From the NCBI RefSeq assembly GCF_020176955.2, contig NZ_JAIUCZ020000008.1, positions 1 to 64,000 on the forward strand: a stretch of DNA of 64,000 nt, in the 5' to 3' direction. Positions within the stretch are counted from its first letter, which is position 1. Each line of letters opens with the position of its first letter. The notes under the pieces were generated by a model. The model was not told where the DNA came from. It saw only the letters and a list, made by a program, of their open reading frames with translations, and searched no databases. Below are positions 49,052 to 58,201 of this stretch, one piece after another. Source of the DNA: Nocardia sp. alder85J. Lineage in GTDB: Bacteria > Actinomycetota > Actinomycetes > Mycobacteriales > Mycobacteriaceae. The position numbers and the translations under genes were made by a program.

Positions 49052-49651
49052 ATGGCAGGCGGGACGAAACGGCTTCCCCGAGCGGTTCGTGAGCAGCAGA
49101 TGCTGGACGCCGCCGTCGAGGTGTTCTCCCGCAAGGGGTATCACGATACTTCGATGGATGCCATCGCCGCCGAGGCGAAGATCTCCAAGCCGATGCTGTA
49201 CCTCTACTACGGATCCAAGGACGAGCTGTTCCGGGCCTGCATCCAGCGGGAGAGCATCCGTTTCATCGAGGCGGTCGCGGTCGCCGGCAATCCGAAACTG
49301 ACCCCGCACGAACAGCTCCGCGCCGGACTCGAGGCGTTCCTCTCCTACGTCGACCAGAACCGGCTGTCCTGGCAGGTGCTCTACCGGCAGGCGCTGGACC
49401 AGCAGCCGTTCGCCTCCGAGATCGCCAACAGCCGCGAGCGGGTCATCGAACTGACCGCGAAACTGCTGGCGTCCAACGCGAAATACGCCGAGCCGGGCAC
49501 GAATTTCGACATCGTCTCGGTGGCGGTGATCGGGGCGGGCGAGGCGATCGCCGACCGTATCGCCAGTGGTGAGGTGGCCGTCGCCGACGCCGTCGACCTG
49601 CTCGACGATCTCGCCTGGCGTGGTCTGGCCGGCAAGAAGAAGCCCGAATAG
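49052..49651 (+). CDS. TetR-family regulator of the adjacent lipid genes
   Basis: 199 residues from ATG 49052 with AGGAGAG upstream. HTH: REQQMLDAAVEVFSRKGYHD, then IAAEAKISKPMLYLYYGSKD. The ligand domain is helical, with no cysteines and a Lys-rich end. It is in the position of M. tuberculosis Rv0238. A palindrome in its own promoter recurs between fabG4 and fadA2. It most likely represses itself, fabG4-htdX and fadA2, responding to an acyl-CoA or fatty acid; the ligand is inferred from the targets. Confidence 0.88.
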   Translation: MAGGTKRLPRAVREQQMLDAAVEVFSRKGYHDTSMDAIAAEAKISKPMLYLYYGSKDELFRACIQRESIRFIEAVAVAGNPKLTPHEQLRAGLEAFLSYVDQNRLSWQVLYRQALDQQPFASEIANSRERVIELTAKLLASNAKYAEPGTNFDIVSVAVIGAGEAIADRIASGEVAVADAVDLLDDLAWRGLAGKKKPE

Positions 49652-49773
49652 CGCGGGCCGCAGACCTTTTCGGCCGCGCATCGAATCCCCCATGCGATCC
49701 GATGCGCGGCCGGGAAGATGTGCGGCCCGCTCGTCCGGCCGCCGGGGACCGATCTCCCCGGCGGGCCGAAGTT

Positions 49774-50646
49774 TCAGCGCAGCGTAGCGGTGAGGTGCGG
49801 ATATCCCTTGCGCGGGTGCTTCAACGCCAGATCCCAGCCGCCCTCGGCCCGGTCGGCGTAGGCATTCACGGTGGCGGGCAACAGGATCGGCTTGCCGAAC
49901 TTCACCGAATAGGTGGTCGCCGAAGCGACCCGTCCCTCGATGGCCCCGAGAATCGCTGCCGCCGACCACATTCCGTGCGCGATCGCGCGCGGGAAGCCGA
50001 AAGCCTTGGCGCTCAACGCCGACATGTGGATCGGATTGCGATCGCCGGAGGCGGCGGCGTAGCGGTGGATCCGTGCCTGATCGACCTTCAGGGTGCGCAG
50101 CGGCGGCGGGGGCGCCTCGTCCGGCTTCGGCGCCGGCCGCGGGCCGCCGGACAGCGAGGTCTTCTGCTGGTGCAGGAAGGTGGTCACCTGCCGCCACACC
50201 TGTTCGCGGCCCACGCTGATCTCGCTGATCGCGTCCACCAGCAGCCCGCGCGGATGCTCCCGCAGATTCTCCACGTGCGCGCGGATGTCCAGCGGCTCGC
50301 TCACCGAGATGTCGCGGGTGCGCTCGATCACGTTCTCCGCGTGCACCGCACCGACCGCGACGAACGGGAAGTCCCGCGCCACCACCAGATGCATCACCAG
50401 CGGGAAGGTGAGGACGAACGGATAGGTCAGCGGCAGCGCGTCACCGAAACGCAGTCCGGTGGCGTGGCAGTACGCCGCCAGCTGATCCGGATCGACTCGG
50501 ACGCCGGACAATTCGACGGCCCGGTCCGGAATGACGGACTTGCGCGAGGACAGCAGCGGCACCGCGCCCAGCGCCGCCTTCAGATACAGATTGCCGGTCT
50601 TCGGCGGTTCCGACAGCGAGACGGTGCCGGTAGCGTCGCTCATCAT
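49774..50646 (-). CDS. htdX: (R)-3-hydroxyacyl-thioester dehydratase, MaoC-like (HtdX type)
   Basis: 290 residues from ATG 50646, in an ATGA overlap with fabG4's stop; ATG 50643 is adjacent. Double hot-dog protein: the N-terminal half is degenerate (LPLTYPFVLTFPLVMHLVVA), while the C-terminal half has the hydratase-2 motif YAAASGDRNPIHMSALSAKA, then FGFPRAIAHGMWSAA, with Asp and His. It dehydrates or hydrates medium- to long-chain 3-hydroxyacyl thioesters. Coupled to the FabG4 reductase as in Rv0241c-Rv0242c, forming two consecutive steps. Confidence 0.92.
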   Translation of the reverse strand: MMSDATGTVSLSEPPKTGNLYLKAALGAVPLLSSRKSVIPDRAVELSGVRVDPDQLAAYCHATGLRFGDALPLTYPFVLTFPLVMHLVVARDFPFVAVGAVHAENVIERTRDISVSEPLDIRAHVENLREHPRGLLVDAISEISVGREQVWRQVTTFLHQQKTSLSGGPRPAPKPDEAPPPPLRTLKVDQARIHRYAAASGDRNPIHMSALSAKAFGFPRAIAHGMWSAAAILGAIEGRVASATTYSVKFGKPILLPATVNAYADRAEGGWDLALKHPRKGYPHLTATLR

Positions 50647-52004
50647 GCTCCGATCATGGCCTGGCCGCAGACGCGAACGACGTTGCCGCTCACCGCGTTC
50701 GAGGCCGGGCCGGCGAAGTAGGCGATGGTCTCGGCGACGTCGACGGTCTGCCCGCCCTGCAACAGCGAGGACAGCAGCCGGCCGCCCTCCCGGGTGACGG
50801 CCGGGATCGCGGCGGTCATCGCGGTCTCGATGAAGCCCGGCGCGACGGCGTTGATGGTGACGCCGTGCTCGGCCAGCTTCGGCGCCTCGGCGTTCACCAT
50901 GCCGATGACCCCGGCCTTGGAAGCGCCGTAGTTGGTCTGGCCACGGTTGCCCGCGATACCGGCGATCGAGGACACGTCGATCACCCTGCCCCCGGCCCTC
51001 AGCACCCCCTTGGCCAGCAGGCCGGAGGTGATCCGGTGCGGCGCAGCGAGATTCACGTCGAGCACCGAATTCCAGCGGCCCTCGTCCATGTTCGCGAGCA
51101 GCTTGTCGCGGGTGATGCCGGCGTTGTGCACGATGATGTCCAGCCCGCCGAAGCGCTCGGTGGCGAACTCGGCGATCCGGTCCGCGGCGTCGGGCGCGGT
51201 GACGTCCAGGGCGAGCGTGGTGCCGCCGACGGTGTTGGCGGTCTTCGACAGCGCCTCCCCCGCCGCCGGGATGTCGGCCACGATCACGGTGGCGCCGTCC
51301 CGCGCGAAGACCTCCGCGATGGTCGCGCCGATACCGCGCGCGGCGCCGGTGACCACGGCCACCTTCCCGGCCAGCGGCCGGTCCCAGTCGATGTCCGGGG
51401 CGGCGGAATCCTCCCGGCCCACCCGGAACACCTGGCCGTCGACGAAGGCCGACTTGGCCGAGAGCACGAACCGCAGCGTGGACGCCAGCCCGGTCGCGGC
51501 CGGGGCGGCCTCCGGGTGCAGGTAGACCAGGTTGGCCGTGGACCCGCGCAGCAGTTCCTTGCCGACACTGCGGGTGAAGCCCTCCAGCGCCCGCTGCGCG
51601 ATCTGCGCCTCGACGCTCGCCGCCAGCTCCGGGGTGGTGCCGACCACCAGCACCCGCGCGCACGGCGCGAGGCTGCGCATGGCCGGCTGATAGAAGGTGA
51701 ACAGCTGCTCCAGCTCGGCCACCGAGCTGAGCGCGGTGGCGTCGAAGACCAGCGCCCCGAATTTCACCCCCGGGGTGAGGGCATCGACGAAGGTGTAGTC
51801 CGGCAACAGGTTTCGCACCGCATCAGCCGCCCGGCCCTTACCGCCGAGCAGTACCGGACCGGGCAGCGGCGGCTCGCCCGCGCGATACCGGCGCAGCTTC
51901 TCCGGTTTCGGCAGCCCCAGTTTGCTCGCCAGGAAAGCGCCGGGGGCCGAGTGCACGAAGGATCCGTAGAGGTTGGGAGCACCCTTGCTCTTGCTCGATG
52001 CCAC
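50643..52004 (-). CDS. fabG4: 3-oxoacyl-thioester reductase FabG4
   Basis: 453 residues from GTG 52004 (AGGTAGGA upstream). The long FabG4 type: an N-terminal flavodoxin-like domain (~1-205) without a cofactor motif, then an SDR domain. SDR motifs: VAVVTGAARGIGATIAEVFA (NADH binding), IIVHNAGITRDKLLANMDEG, Ser in VIDVSSIAGIAGNRG and Tyr-x3-Lys in TNYGASKAGVIGM. It reduces 3-oxoacyl-CoA or reverse. Mycobacterial FabG4 (Rv0242c) prefers NADH and acyl-CoA. Shares its promoter region with the divergent fadA2; a TetR palindrome lies between. Confidence 0.94.
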   Translation of the reverse strand: MASSKSKGAPNLYGSFVHSAPGAFLASKLGLPKPEKLRRYRAGEPPLPGPVLLGGKGRAADAVRNLLPDYTFVDALTPGVKFGALVFDATALSSVAELEQLFTFYQPAMRSLAPCARVLVVGTTPELAASVEAQIAQRALEGFTRSVGKELLRGSTANLVYLHPEAAPAATGLASTLRFVLSAKSAFVDGQVFRVGREDSAAPDIDWDRPLAGKVAVVTGAARGIGATIAEVFARDGATVIVADIPAAGEALSKTANTVGGTTLALDVTAPDAADRIAEFATERFGGLDIIVHNAGITRDKLLANMDEGRWNSVLDVNLAAPHRITSGLLAKGVLRAGGRVIDVSSIAGIAGNRGQTNYGASKAGVIGMVNAEAPKLAEHGVTINAVAPGFIETAMTAAIPAVTREGGRLLSSLLQGGQTVDVAETIAYFAGPASNAVSGNVVRVCGQAMIGA

Positions 52005-52088
52005 TTGTTCCTACCTTTTCCTCGATGTCGGTGGGGCCGATGCCGGGGGTGCCGGACAGGCCGGACGTCACGGCCGGTGTCGACAATT

Positions 52089-52108
52089 AACTTACTCCGG
52101 AGTAAGTT
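52089..52108. promoter_or_regulatory. TetR operator in the fabG4-fadA2 divergent promoter
   Basis: AACTTACTCCGGAGTAAGTT is a perfect 20-bp palindrome, 85 bp from the fabG4 start and 86 bp from the fadA2 start. It closely matches the site before tetR. Confidence 0.75.
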
Positions 52109-52193
52109 TAATGTAAACCGCAGCGCTGGGGCACGGAGCGTGATCGACCGCCCCGAGCCCGGACATTCCCCCGACGAGACAGTGGAGACTCGA

Positions 52194-53546
52194 GTGACAA
52201 CCAAGGCCCGCACGGCTTCCACCAGCAAAGCCCGGACCGCGGCCGCCGGGGGCGCCGATGCGCGCACCCGGCAGACCCGTCCGGTGGCGATCCTCGGCGG
52301 CAACCGGATCCCGTTCGCCCGCTCCGACGGCACGTACGCGCACGCCTCCAACCAGGACATGTTCACCGCGGCCCTGAACGGCCTGGTGTCCCGCTTCGGT
52401 TTGCAGGGTGAACGACTCGGCATGGTCACCGGCGGCGCGGTGCTCAAACGGCTCGGCGAGCACAGCCTCATCCGGGAGAGCGTGCTGGGCAGCGAGCTGT
52501 CGCCCTACACCCCGGCCCACGACCTGCAACTGGCCTGCGGCACCGGCCTGCAATCGGTCGTCACCGTCGGCGACGCGATCGCGCTGGGCCGCATCGAGGC
52601 CGGCGTCGGCGGCGGCACCGACACCACCTCGGACGCGCCGATCGGGGTCAGCGAAGCCGCCCGCGACTGGATGCTCGACGCCAACCGCGCCAAGCGCAAC
52701 ATCGACTACGTGAAGCTGGTGGGCCGGCTGCGCCCGAGCATGGTCGGCATCGAGATCCCGCGCAACGCCGAACCCCGCACCGGCCTGTCGATGGGTGAGC
52801 ACGCCGCCATCACCGCCAAGGAATTCGGCATCACCCGCGAGGCCCAGGACGAATTGGCCTACCTCTCGCACCGCAACATGGCCGCCGCCTACGACCGCGG
52901 CTTCTTCGACGACCTGATCACCCCCTTCCTCGGCCTGACCCGCGACGACAACCTCCGCCCCGGCTCCACCCTGGAGAAGCTGGCCACCCTGAAGCCGGTG
53001 TTCGGCATCAAGGCCGGTGACGCCACCATGACCGCCGGCAACTCCACCCCCCTCACCGACGGCGCCTCCGCGGTGCTGCTCGGCAGCGAGGAATGGGCCG
53101 CCGAACGCCACCTCAGCCCTCTGGCCTATCTGGTCGACAGCGAGGTCGCCGCCGTCGACTACGTCTGGGGCCCCGACGGCCTGCTGATGGCCCCCACCTA
53201 CGCGGTCCCGCGCCTGCTCGCCCGCAACGGCCTGACCCTCCAGGACTTCGACTTCTACGAGATCCACGAGGCCTTCGCGTCGGTGGTGCTGGCCACCCTG
53301 CAAGCCTGGGAATCCGACCAGTACTGCAAGGAACGCCTCGGCCTCGACGGCGCCCTGGGCGCGATCGACCGCGGCAAACTCAACGTCAACGGCTCTTCCC
53401 TGGCCGCCGGACACCCCTTCGCCGCGACCGGCGGCCGCATCGTCGCCCAAACCGCCAAGCAACTGGCCGAAAAGGGCTCCGGCCGCGCCCTGATCTCCAT
53501 CTGCGCCGCGGGCGGTCAGGGCGTCGTCGCGATCATCGAACGCTGA
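52194..53546 (+). CDS. fadA2: Acetyl-CoA acyltransferase (thiolase) FadA2
   Basis: 450 residues from GTG 52194 (GTGGAG upstream), with a Lys/Thr/Ala-rich N-terminal extension of ~30 residues. Thiolase motifs: nucleophile Cys in LQLACGTGLQSVVTVGDA, DFYEIHEAFASVVLATLQ with the His region, VNGSSLAAGHPFAATGGR, and the acid/base Cys in LISICAAGGQGVVAIIE. It cleaves or condenses 3-oxoacyl-CoA in the last step of beta-oxidation. With FadE5, HtdX and FabG4 the window holds a nearly complete (R)-type acyl-CoA oxidation set. Matches Rv0243. Confidence 0.95.
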   Translation: MTTKARTASTSKARTAAAGGADARTRQTRPVAILGGNRIPFARSDGTYAHASNQDMFTAALNGLVSRFGLQGERLGMVTGGAVLKRLGEHSLIRESVLGSELSPYTPAHDLQLACGTGLQSVVTVGDAIALGRIEAGVGGGTDTTSDAPIGVSEAARDWMLDANRAKRNIDYVKLVGRLRPSMVGIEIPRNAEPRTGLSMGEHAAITAKEFGITREAQDELAYLSHRNMAAAYDRGFFDDLITPFLGLTRDDNLRPGSTLEKLATLKPVFGIKAGDATMTAGNSTPLTDGASAVLLGSEEWAAERHLSPLAYLVDSEVAAVDYVWGPDGLLMAPTYAVPRLLARNGLTLQDFDFYEIHEAFASVVLATLQAWESDQYCKERLGLDGALGAIDRGKLNVNGSSLAAGHPFAATGGRIVAQTAKQLAEKGSGRALISICAAGGQGVVAIIER

Positions 53547-53589
53547 CTCGAGAAACCTTTCCGGGCGGAAACGCGATAGAAAGGATGGT

Positions 53590-53624
53590 GGTACCCCGGT
53601 CCCGGGGCGACGGGCCGGGGTACC
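53590..53624 (+). terminator. Hairpin terminator after fadA2
   Basis: GGTACCCCGG (53590-53599) pairs with CCGGGGTACC (53615-53624), followed by CCTTTCTT. Confidence 0.75.
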
Positions 53625-53661
53625 CCTTTCTTGAATCGCCCCGGGTTTTGTGCGCACCCGT

Positions 53662-54850
53662 TTATCTGTCTCCGGCCGGTTGTTCGACCGGAGTGGCATA
53701 GTAGTCGGCCTCGGACTCGGCCGGTGGTTTACGACCGAGCCGGTGCATCAACCGCGAGCCGTTGAACCACGACACCCAGTCCGCGGTGACGAGCTCGACA
53801 TCGGCCAGCCGGTGCAGCGGGCCGGTCCGGAACGGTGAATCGTCGCGGACCGCTTCGGTTTTGTAGAGACCGATTGTGGTCTCCGCCAACGCATCATCGT
53901 ATGCGTCACCGACCGACCCGATCGACGGCCCGCAGCCCCGACAGCGTCAGAGTCTCCCCGAAGCGCACCGCGGTGTATTGAGCTCCCGCGTCGGAATGAT
54001 GAATCGTGGACCCGTCCCACGGCCTGCCTTCACGCCTGCGCAGTGCGGCGGCCTGCCGGATCGCGGACTCGACGAACACGGTGTGCTTGCTGGGCGAGCA
54101 TTCCCAGCCCACGATCCGGCCCGCGTAGGCGTCGACGACGAACGCGACATACACGAACGCCCCGCTCGCCAGCCTGACATAGGTGAAATCGGCGACGACC
54201 AGCATGTTCGGGGCCGGCACCCGGAACTGCCGGTCCACCAGGTCCGGCGCCCGGGCCGCCGCCGGATCCGGGACCGTGGTACGGATCTTCTTGCGCCGCA
54301 CCACACCTCGCCACCCGTTCACGCGCATCAGCCGCTCGACCGTGCACCGGGCGACCGGGATACCGTGGCGTTGCAGATGTGCCCACATCTTCTCGGCCCC
54401 GTACAGGCATTCCGGGCGCCGCCGGCCGTCCTCGCCGGGCTCGTAGTAGCCGGCCAGGAGCTCGGTGATCGTGGTGTCCCACAGCGCCCGTTTCGACGGC
54501 GCACGCCGCGACCAGGCGTGGAAGGTGCGTGGGGCGATCTTCACGCCGCGGCTGGTCAGTGCCCGGCACATGGCCGTGACCGGGAACCGGTCACGGTGAG
54601 CGGCGAGGAATTCACACACTGACGGTGTCGCGGGTCGTTCGCCCGCGCGAAAAAAGACGTTGCGGCGGAAAGGATTTCGATCGTCTGCTCGAGTTCGGCG
54701 ATCTTGCGTTTCTGTTCCCGGATCGTCTTCGCCGCGTCCGAGGACACGCCGTCGGTCTCGCCCTTGTCGATCTGGGCTTGGCGGATCCATTTCCGCAGTG
54801 TCTCGGCGGTCATGCCGAGCCGGGCCGACACGGCCGTGATCGCGGCCCAC
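53662..54850 (-). pseudogene. IS3-family transposase OrfB, frameshifted before the catalytic Glu
   Basis: The integrase core has NMLVVADFTYVRLASGAFVY (first Asp) and STIHHSDAGAQYTAVRFGE (second Asp). After LTLSGLR one extra G shifts the frame, giving VDRVGR and a stop at 53906. The other frame continues PSIGSVGDAYDDALAETTIG, which contains the final Glu, then LYKTEAVRDDSPFRTG to 53662. The upstream part is reached from orfA by the usual -1 shift. Two domains of the DDE site are thus in different frames; the element is probably immobile without help. Confidence 0.85.
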
Positions 54851-54930
54851 TCGCTGTCGTAGTCGTCGCGGTGGTCTGCGACCAGCCGCACAGCCTTGGC
54901 CTTGGTCGCTGCGTCATACTTCGCTGGCAT
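54556..54930 (-). CDS. IS3-family transposase OrfA
   Basis: 124 residues from ATG 54930. HTH region YDAATKAKAVRLVADHRDDY, then ITAVSARLGMTAETLRKWIR, followed by a leucine-zipper helix (IREQKRKIAELEQTIEILSA). A run of six T (minus strand, ~54651-54656) in the SAATSFF codons is a plausible -1 slippage site that fuses OrfA to OrfB (reading on as RAGERPATPSVCEF). The residues after that point belong to the unshifted product. Confidence 0.85.
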   Translation of the reverse strand: MPAKYDAATKAKAVRLVADHRDDYDSEWAAITAVSARLGMTAETLRKWIRQAQIDKGETDGVSSDAAKTIREQKRKIAELEQTIEILSAATSFFARANDPRHRQCVNSSPLTVTGSRSRPCAGH

Positions 54931-54996
54931 ATCCAGCCCATCCTCTCAAGCAAGAGGGTAAGCACCGAACCCGGGGCGATTCAGCTACCGGGATGC

Positions 54997-55848
54997 CTAC
55001 TCGCGTCCGTGGGCGACATGTTCGCGTACTGCGGGGATCGTTTCAGCGGCGAAGCGTTCGAGTACATCCCGCTCGTCGCTGGCCAGGATGAAGGTGCTGA
55101 CGCCGTCCTCGAGGGTCATCTGGGCTAGGGCTTCCGCGGTCTGCTGGCCTGGGAAAATGTTGAGCAGACGGGTAATGGTGCGGGGGTCGCGGCCTGCAGC
55201 GCGTGCGGCGTCGTCAATGATGGCGTTTCCCTTGGGCAGGCCGCCGGGTTCCATGACCGGCAGGGACGGCAGCCAGCCATCGGCCTTGCGTCCGACCAGG
55301 TCCTGCATCTTCGGCTTGTGGGCGCCGAGCCAGATCGGGATGTGGTGTGCGGGTGCGGGTCCGCGCTCGGCGCCGTGGACCTTGTAGAACTCGCCCTCGA
55401 CAGTGAGGGTGCCGGGCACGTCGGCGTCCCAGACCCCGCGGATCACGTCGATTGCCTCGCTGAGGGCCGTCACGCCCTGCAGCGGGGTCAGCCGCCGTCC
55501 GCCGACTGCTTGCACGGCATCCCAGTAGAAGCCGGCCCCGAGCCCGAGGCTCGTTCGTCCACCGGAGAGCAGGTCGAGGCTGGCCATCGCGCGGGCAAGC
55601 ACGGCGGGGGGGCGTAGCGGCAGGTTCAGCACGTTGCCGGACAGGCCGATGCGCTCGGTCCGCGCGGCCGCCCAGCTCAGCAGAGTCCAGGTGTCGAGGA
55701 AGTCGGCCTTGTAGGGATGATCCTGGAAGGTGACGAAGTCGAAACCGAGCCGCTCACTGAGCTGCGCTAATTCGACTGGACGGTGCGTTGGGGAGTTGGC
55801 GGGAGAGATGAACGTGGCGAAACGCAGAGGGTGACCATAGTCGGGCAT
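54997..55848 (-). CDS. LLM-class flavin-dependent oxidoreductase
   Basis: 283 residues from ATG 55848 with AAGGAGA upstream. Luciferase-like TIM barrel: RFATFISPANSPTHRPVELA, GFDFVTFQDHPYKADFLDTW, LDLLSGGRTSLGLGAGFYWD and IPIWLGAHKPKMQDLVGRKA. Members use FMN or F420; the family occurs widely in actinobacteria that make F420. Substrate unknown. It sits just inside the accessory stretch, downstream of the SDR fusion on the same strand with a 154-bp gap. Confidence 0.88.
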   Translation of the reverse strand: MPDYGHPLRFATFISPANSPTHRPVELAQLSERLGFDFVTFQDHPYKADFLDTWTLLSWAAARTERIGLSGNVLNLPLRPPAVLARAMASLDLLSGGRTSLGLGAGFYWDAVQAVGGRRLTPLQGVTALSEAIDVIRGVWDADVPGTLTVEGEFYKVHGAERGPAPAHHIPIWLGAHKPKMQDLVGRKADGWLPSLPVMEPGGLPKGNAIIDDAARAAGRDPRTITRLLNIFPGQQTAEALAQMTLEDGVSTFILASDERDVLERFAAETIPAVREHVAHGRE

Positions 55849-56002
55849 CGGTGTCTCCTTCAGTCATTCGTGTGCGACCAGCCACGACAAACGTCGCCGC
55901 CGACCTGGTTTCGGCCTGCCCCCGGGGTTACGGAGCCGGGTGAGACGCGGCATGTGAATTCGAGGTCGTTCCCGACTGGGGCGCGGATGAAGACCGCGTG
56001 AG

Positions 56003-57322
56003 TCAACCGTTCTCGACCAGGTCGTTGACAGCCTGGGTGTCCTTGTAGAAGGCGTCCGCGCCGTAGATCTTCCCGTCATGGACCCGATAGTGCTCCACAA
56101 CTGTCATCGGCAGTTGCCGCCCGCTCTTGCGAGAGGTGAAAACGGCGTCGAGCCGCAGCTCCACCACGTCGCCTGCCCGGACGATCTCGTGCCCGCGTGC
56201 GGTGAGCTCTGCCAGCACGTCGATCTCACGGGTCAGGCGTGCGAACCCGTCCGGCCCTCGCCATTCCCCACCCCAGGGCAAGCTCTCCGCCTCCCGCCAG
56301 ACGGCGTTCTCGTCGACCATCGCGAGAGCCCCCTCGCCGCCTCGGACGAAGTCCTCCAGCGTGGCCACGTCGTCGTGGACTGGCGCGGTGACGGCGGGGA
56401 AGTAGTGGCCGTTGTCCAGATCGGTGAGCAGGCCGGGCTGGTTGGGTTCCCAGCCCAGGGTGCGGCGGGTGATGAGGTTGGACGCCGGGTAGCTCTGGGT
56501 GGCGATGTTCGCGAGAAAGCCGAAGTATCCCGGCGTCATCAGTTCGTCCGCGGGGATGCTCACGACGGGCAGGTCCAAACGGCTGCCGATGGCCTCTGCG
56601 ATCTCGCGGAAGGAAACACCTCCATCCTCGACCGCGTGCCAGTAGCTGCCGGCCGGTCCTTTCTCCAGCGCCAGGCGGAATAGTGAGGCGAGATCGCGCA
56701 CGTGTACCGCGTTCCACAGGTTCGTGCCGTCTCCGGGGTGACCGGCGAAACCCTTCTCCTTCGCCAGTGCGATCAGCAGGGGAAGGAAGCCGGCATTATC
56801 GGTGGTGTCGTGCACGATGTTGGCGATCCGCACGACCGACGACCGGATCCCTCGCTCGGCGAGGTCGATCACGGCCCTTTCCACGGCGTTGCGAGCCCGC
56901 AGGGTGCCCTTGTGCTCATCGCCGCTTGGCAGGGCCGGGTCCTCCTCGACGATCGGTCGTCCGAGGTTGCCGGGTGATCCGATGCTCCCGGCCACGACCA
57001 GCGGCTTGCCGGTGCCCGCGAGCGCCTCACCGTAGGCGTGCATGATCGGGAGCTCCGCCGCGGCCACGGCGCTCATCCCACCGGTGGGGAGCAGGTCCTG
57101 CCGGTGGGCGACGTGGACGACACCGTCGGAAGCCGCGGCCGCTTCCCCGAGCTCGTCGAGGTCCTCGAGGCCGCCGCGCCGCACCGTCGCGCCGAGCGCG
57201 GTCAGCGCGGCGGCGGCCGTGTCCGATCGGGCCAAGCCCGTGACCTCGTGGCCGGCGGCGATCAGCTCGGGGATGATGAACGAACCGGAATGGCCGGTTC
57301 CGCCGGTGACGAAGACGCGCAT
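56003..57322 (-). CDS. Extended SDR (atypical) fused to a SnoaL-like domain
   Basis: 439 residues from ATG 57322 (AGGGAG upstream). Residues 1-~295 are an NAD(P)-binding SDR: RVFVTGGTGHSGSFIIPELI, DGVVHVAHRQDLLP, VVAGSIGSPGNLGRPIVEED and NAVHVRDLASLFRLALEKGP. The canonical Tyr-x3-Lys is not evident (EHKGTLRARNAVERAVIDLA at that place), placing it with atypical SDRs. Residues ~310-439 form a SnoaL/NTF2-like fold (HDDVATLEDFVRGGEGALAM; AVFTSRKSGRQLPMTVVEHY). The fusion is unusual, perhaps reduction plus binding or isomerisation of one substrate. Neighbours suggest a small redox pathway under the LysR regulator. Confidence 0.82.
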   Translation of the reverse strand: MRVFVTGGTGHSGSFIIPELIAAGHEVTGLARSDTAAAALTALGATVRRGGLEDLDELGEAAAASDGVVHVAHRQDLLPTGGMSAVAAAELPIMHAYGEALAGTGKPLVVAGSIGSPGNLGRPIVEEDPALPSGDEHKGTLRARNAVERAVIDLAERGIRSSVVRIANIVHDTTDNAGFLPLLIALAKEKGFAGHPGDGTNLWNAVHVRDLASLFRLALEKGPAGSYWHAVEDGGVSFREIAEAIGSRLDLPVVSIPADELMTPGYFGFLANIATQSYPASNLITRRTLGWEPNQPGLLTDLDNGHYFPAVTAPVHDDVATLEDFVRGGEGALAMVDENAVWREAESLPWGGEWRGPDGFARLTREIDVLAELTARGHEIVRAGDVVELRLDAVFTSRKSGRQLPMTVVEHYRVHDGKIYGADAFYKDTQAVNDLVENG

Positions 57323-57419
57323 CAGTACTCCCTGTCAGGGTTGGCGGAGTTGCCGTTCTCCCCGTGCCGTCGACCGGCTGCGGTGATGTCGCCGGGGAAA
57401 GTGGACAGTGTGGGCGCAG

Positions 57420-58037
57420 TCAGCCGAGGAGCTCGGCGCCGAGGGCGATGTCGAAACCCGCGCCGCTGCGGGCCAGGCCCATCATCAGCAGGCCCGCTCC
57501 TTCCAGCCAGTGCGCCATCTCCAGGCCACCGACATCCAGCGGCCGCAGGCCCAGACTCTCGATGAACGCCGCCACGCTCGCCTTGGCCGCCGGGTCGTCG
57601 CCGGCGAAGAACACATCCAGCTGGCCGCCCCGGGCCAGGACGTGCCCGAAGACGGTGTTGAACGCCTTGACCACGCGCGCGCTCGCCGGCAAGGCGGCGG
57701 CGATCTGTTGCGCGCCGGACGTGCCCTCCGGGGTGACCAGGTTGGTGTCGTCGGCACCGACGAACGTGTTGGAGATGTCGACCACGACCTTGCCGGCCAA
57801 CGCGTCCCCGTACTGGCTGACGACCGCTACGCCGGCCCCGTGTGGCACAGCGAGGATGACGATGTCACCGGCCGGGGTGGCGCCGAAGGTCCCCGTTGTG
57901 GCGCCGAGCGCAGCGGCGATCTCCTCGGCCTTGGCCGGGTCGCGGCCGATGACCTCGACTGCGTGGCCGCCGGCGAGCGCCAGCTCGGCCAGAGCGCGGG
58001 CCATACTCCCGAGACCGATGATGCTGATGCTGCTCAT
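57420..58037 (-). CDS. NADPH-dependent F420 reductase-like / NAD(P)-binding protein
   Basis: 205 residues from ATG 58037; the longer frame to 58190 overlaps the LysR promoter. Rossmann motif SSISIIGLGSMARALAELAL, then GDIVILAVPHGAGVAVVSQY, KVVVDISNTFVGAD and VVKAFNTVFGHVLARGGQLD, typical of FNO-like and pyrroline-5-carboxylate-reductase-like small reductases. It is divergent from the LysR gene by 164 bp and is followed by the SDR fusion 97 bp further on, so the two may be co-transcribed. Confidence 0.85.
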   Translation of the reverse strand: MSSISIIGLGSMARALAELALAGGHAVEVIGRDPAKAEEIAAALGATTGTFGATPAGDIVILAVPHGAGVAVVSQYGDALAGKVVVDISNTFVGADDTNLVTPEGTSGAQQIAAALPASARVVKAFNTVFGHVLARGGQLDVFFAGDDPAAKASVAAFIESLGLRPLDVGGLEMAHWLEGAGLLMMGLARSGAGFDIALGAELLG

Positions 58038-58201
58038 GGTGTGTCTACTTTCTGTGGCAGGGTGAGAGGCCCGTTTCCCATCGCGTCCGACGCGCGATGC
58101 AGGGCGTTCACCACCTGACGTTGCCACCGGCCCGTATGGGAGTCCAAGACCTCTTTCGATCACGGCGATACCCTGGGAGCATCGCCGCACAAGGAGGCTC
58201 C

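Larger units (their letters stand above)
53632..54983. mobile_element. IS3-family insertion sequence, 1352 bp
   Basis: Inverted ends TGAATCGCCCCGGGTT (from 53632, and its complement ending at 54983) are perfect for 16 bases and continue imperfectly. It contains orfA and an orfB interrupted by a frameshift. A clear target duplication is not seen (TCT versus GCT at the flanks). It marks the border between the fadA2 region and the following accessory stretch. Confidence 0.88.
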
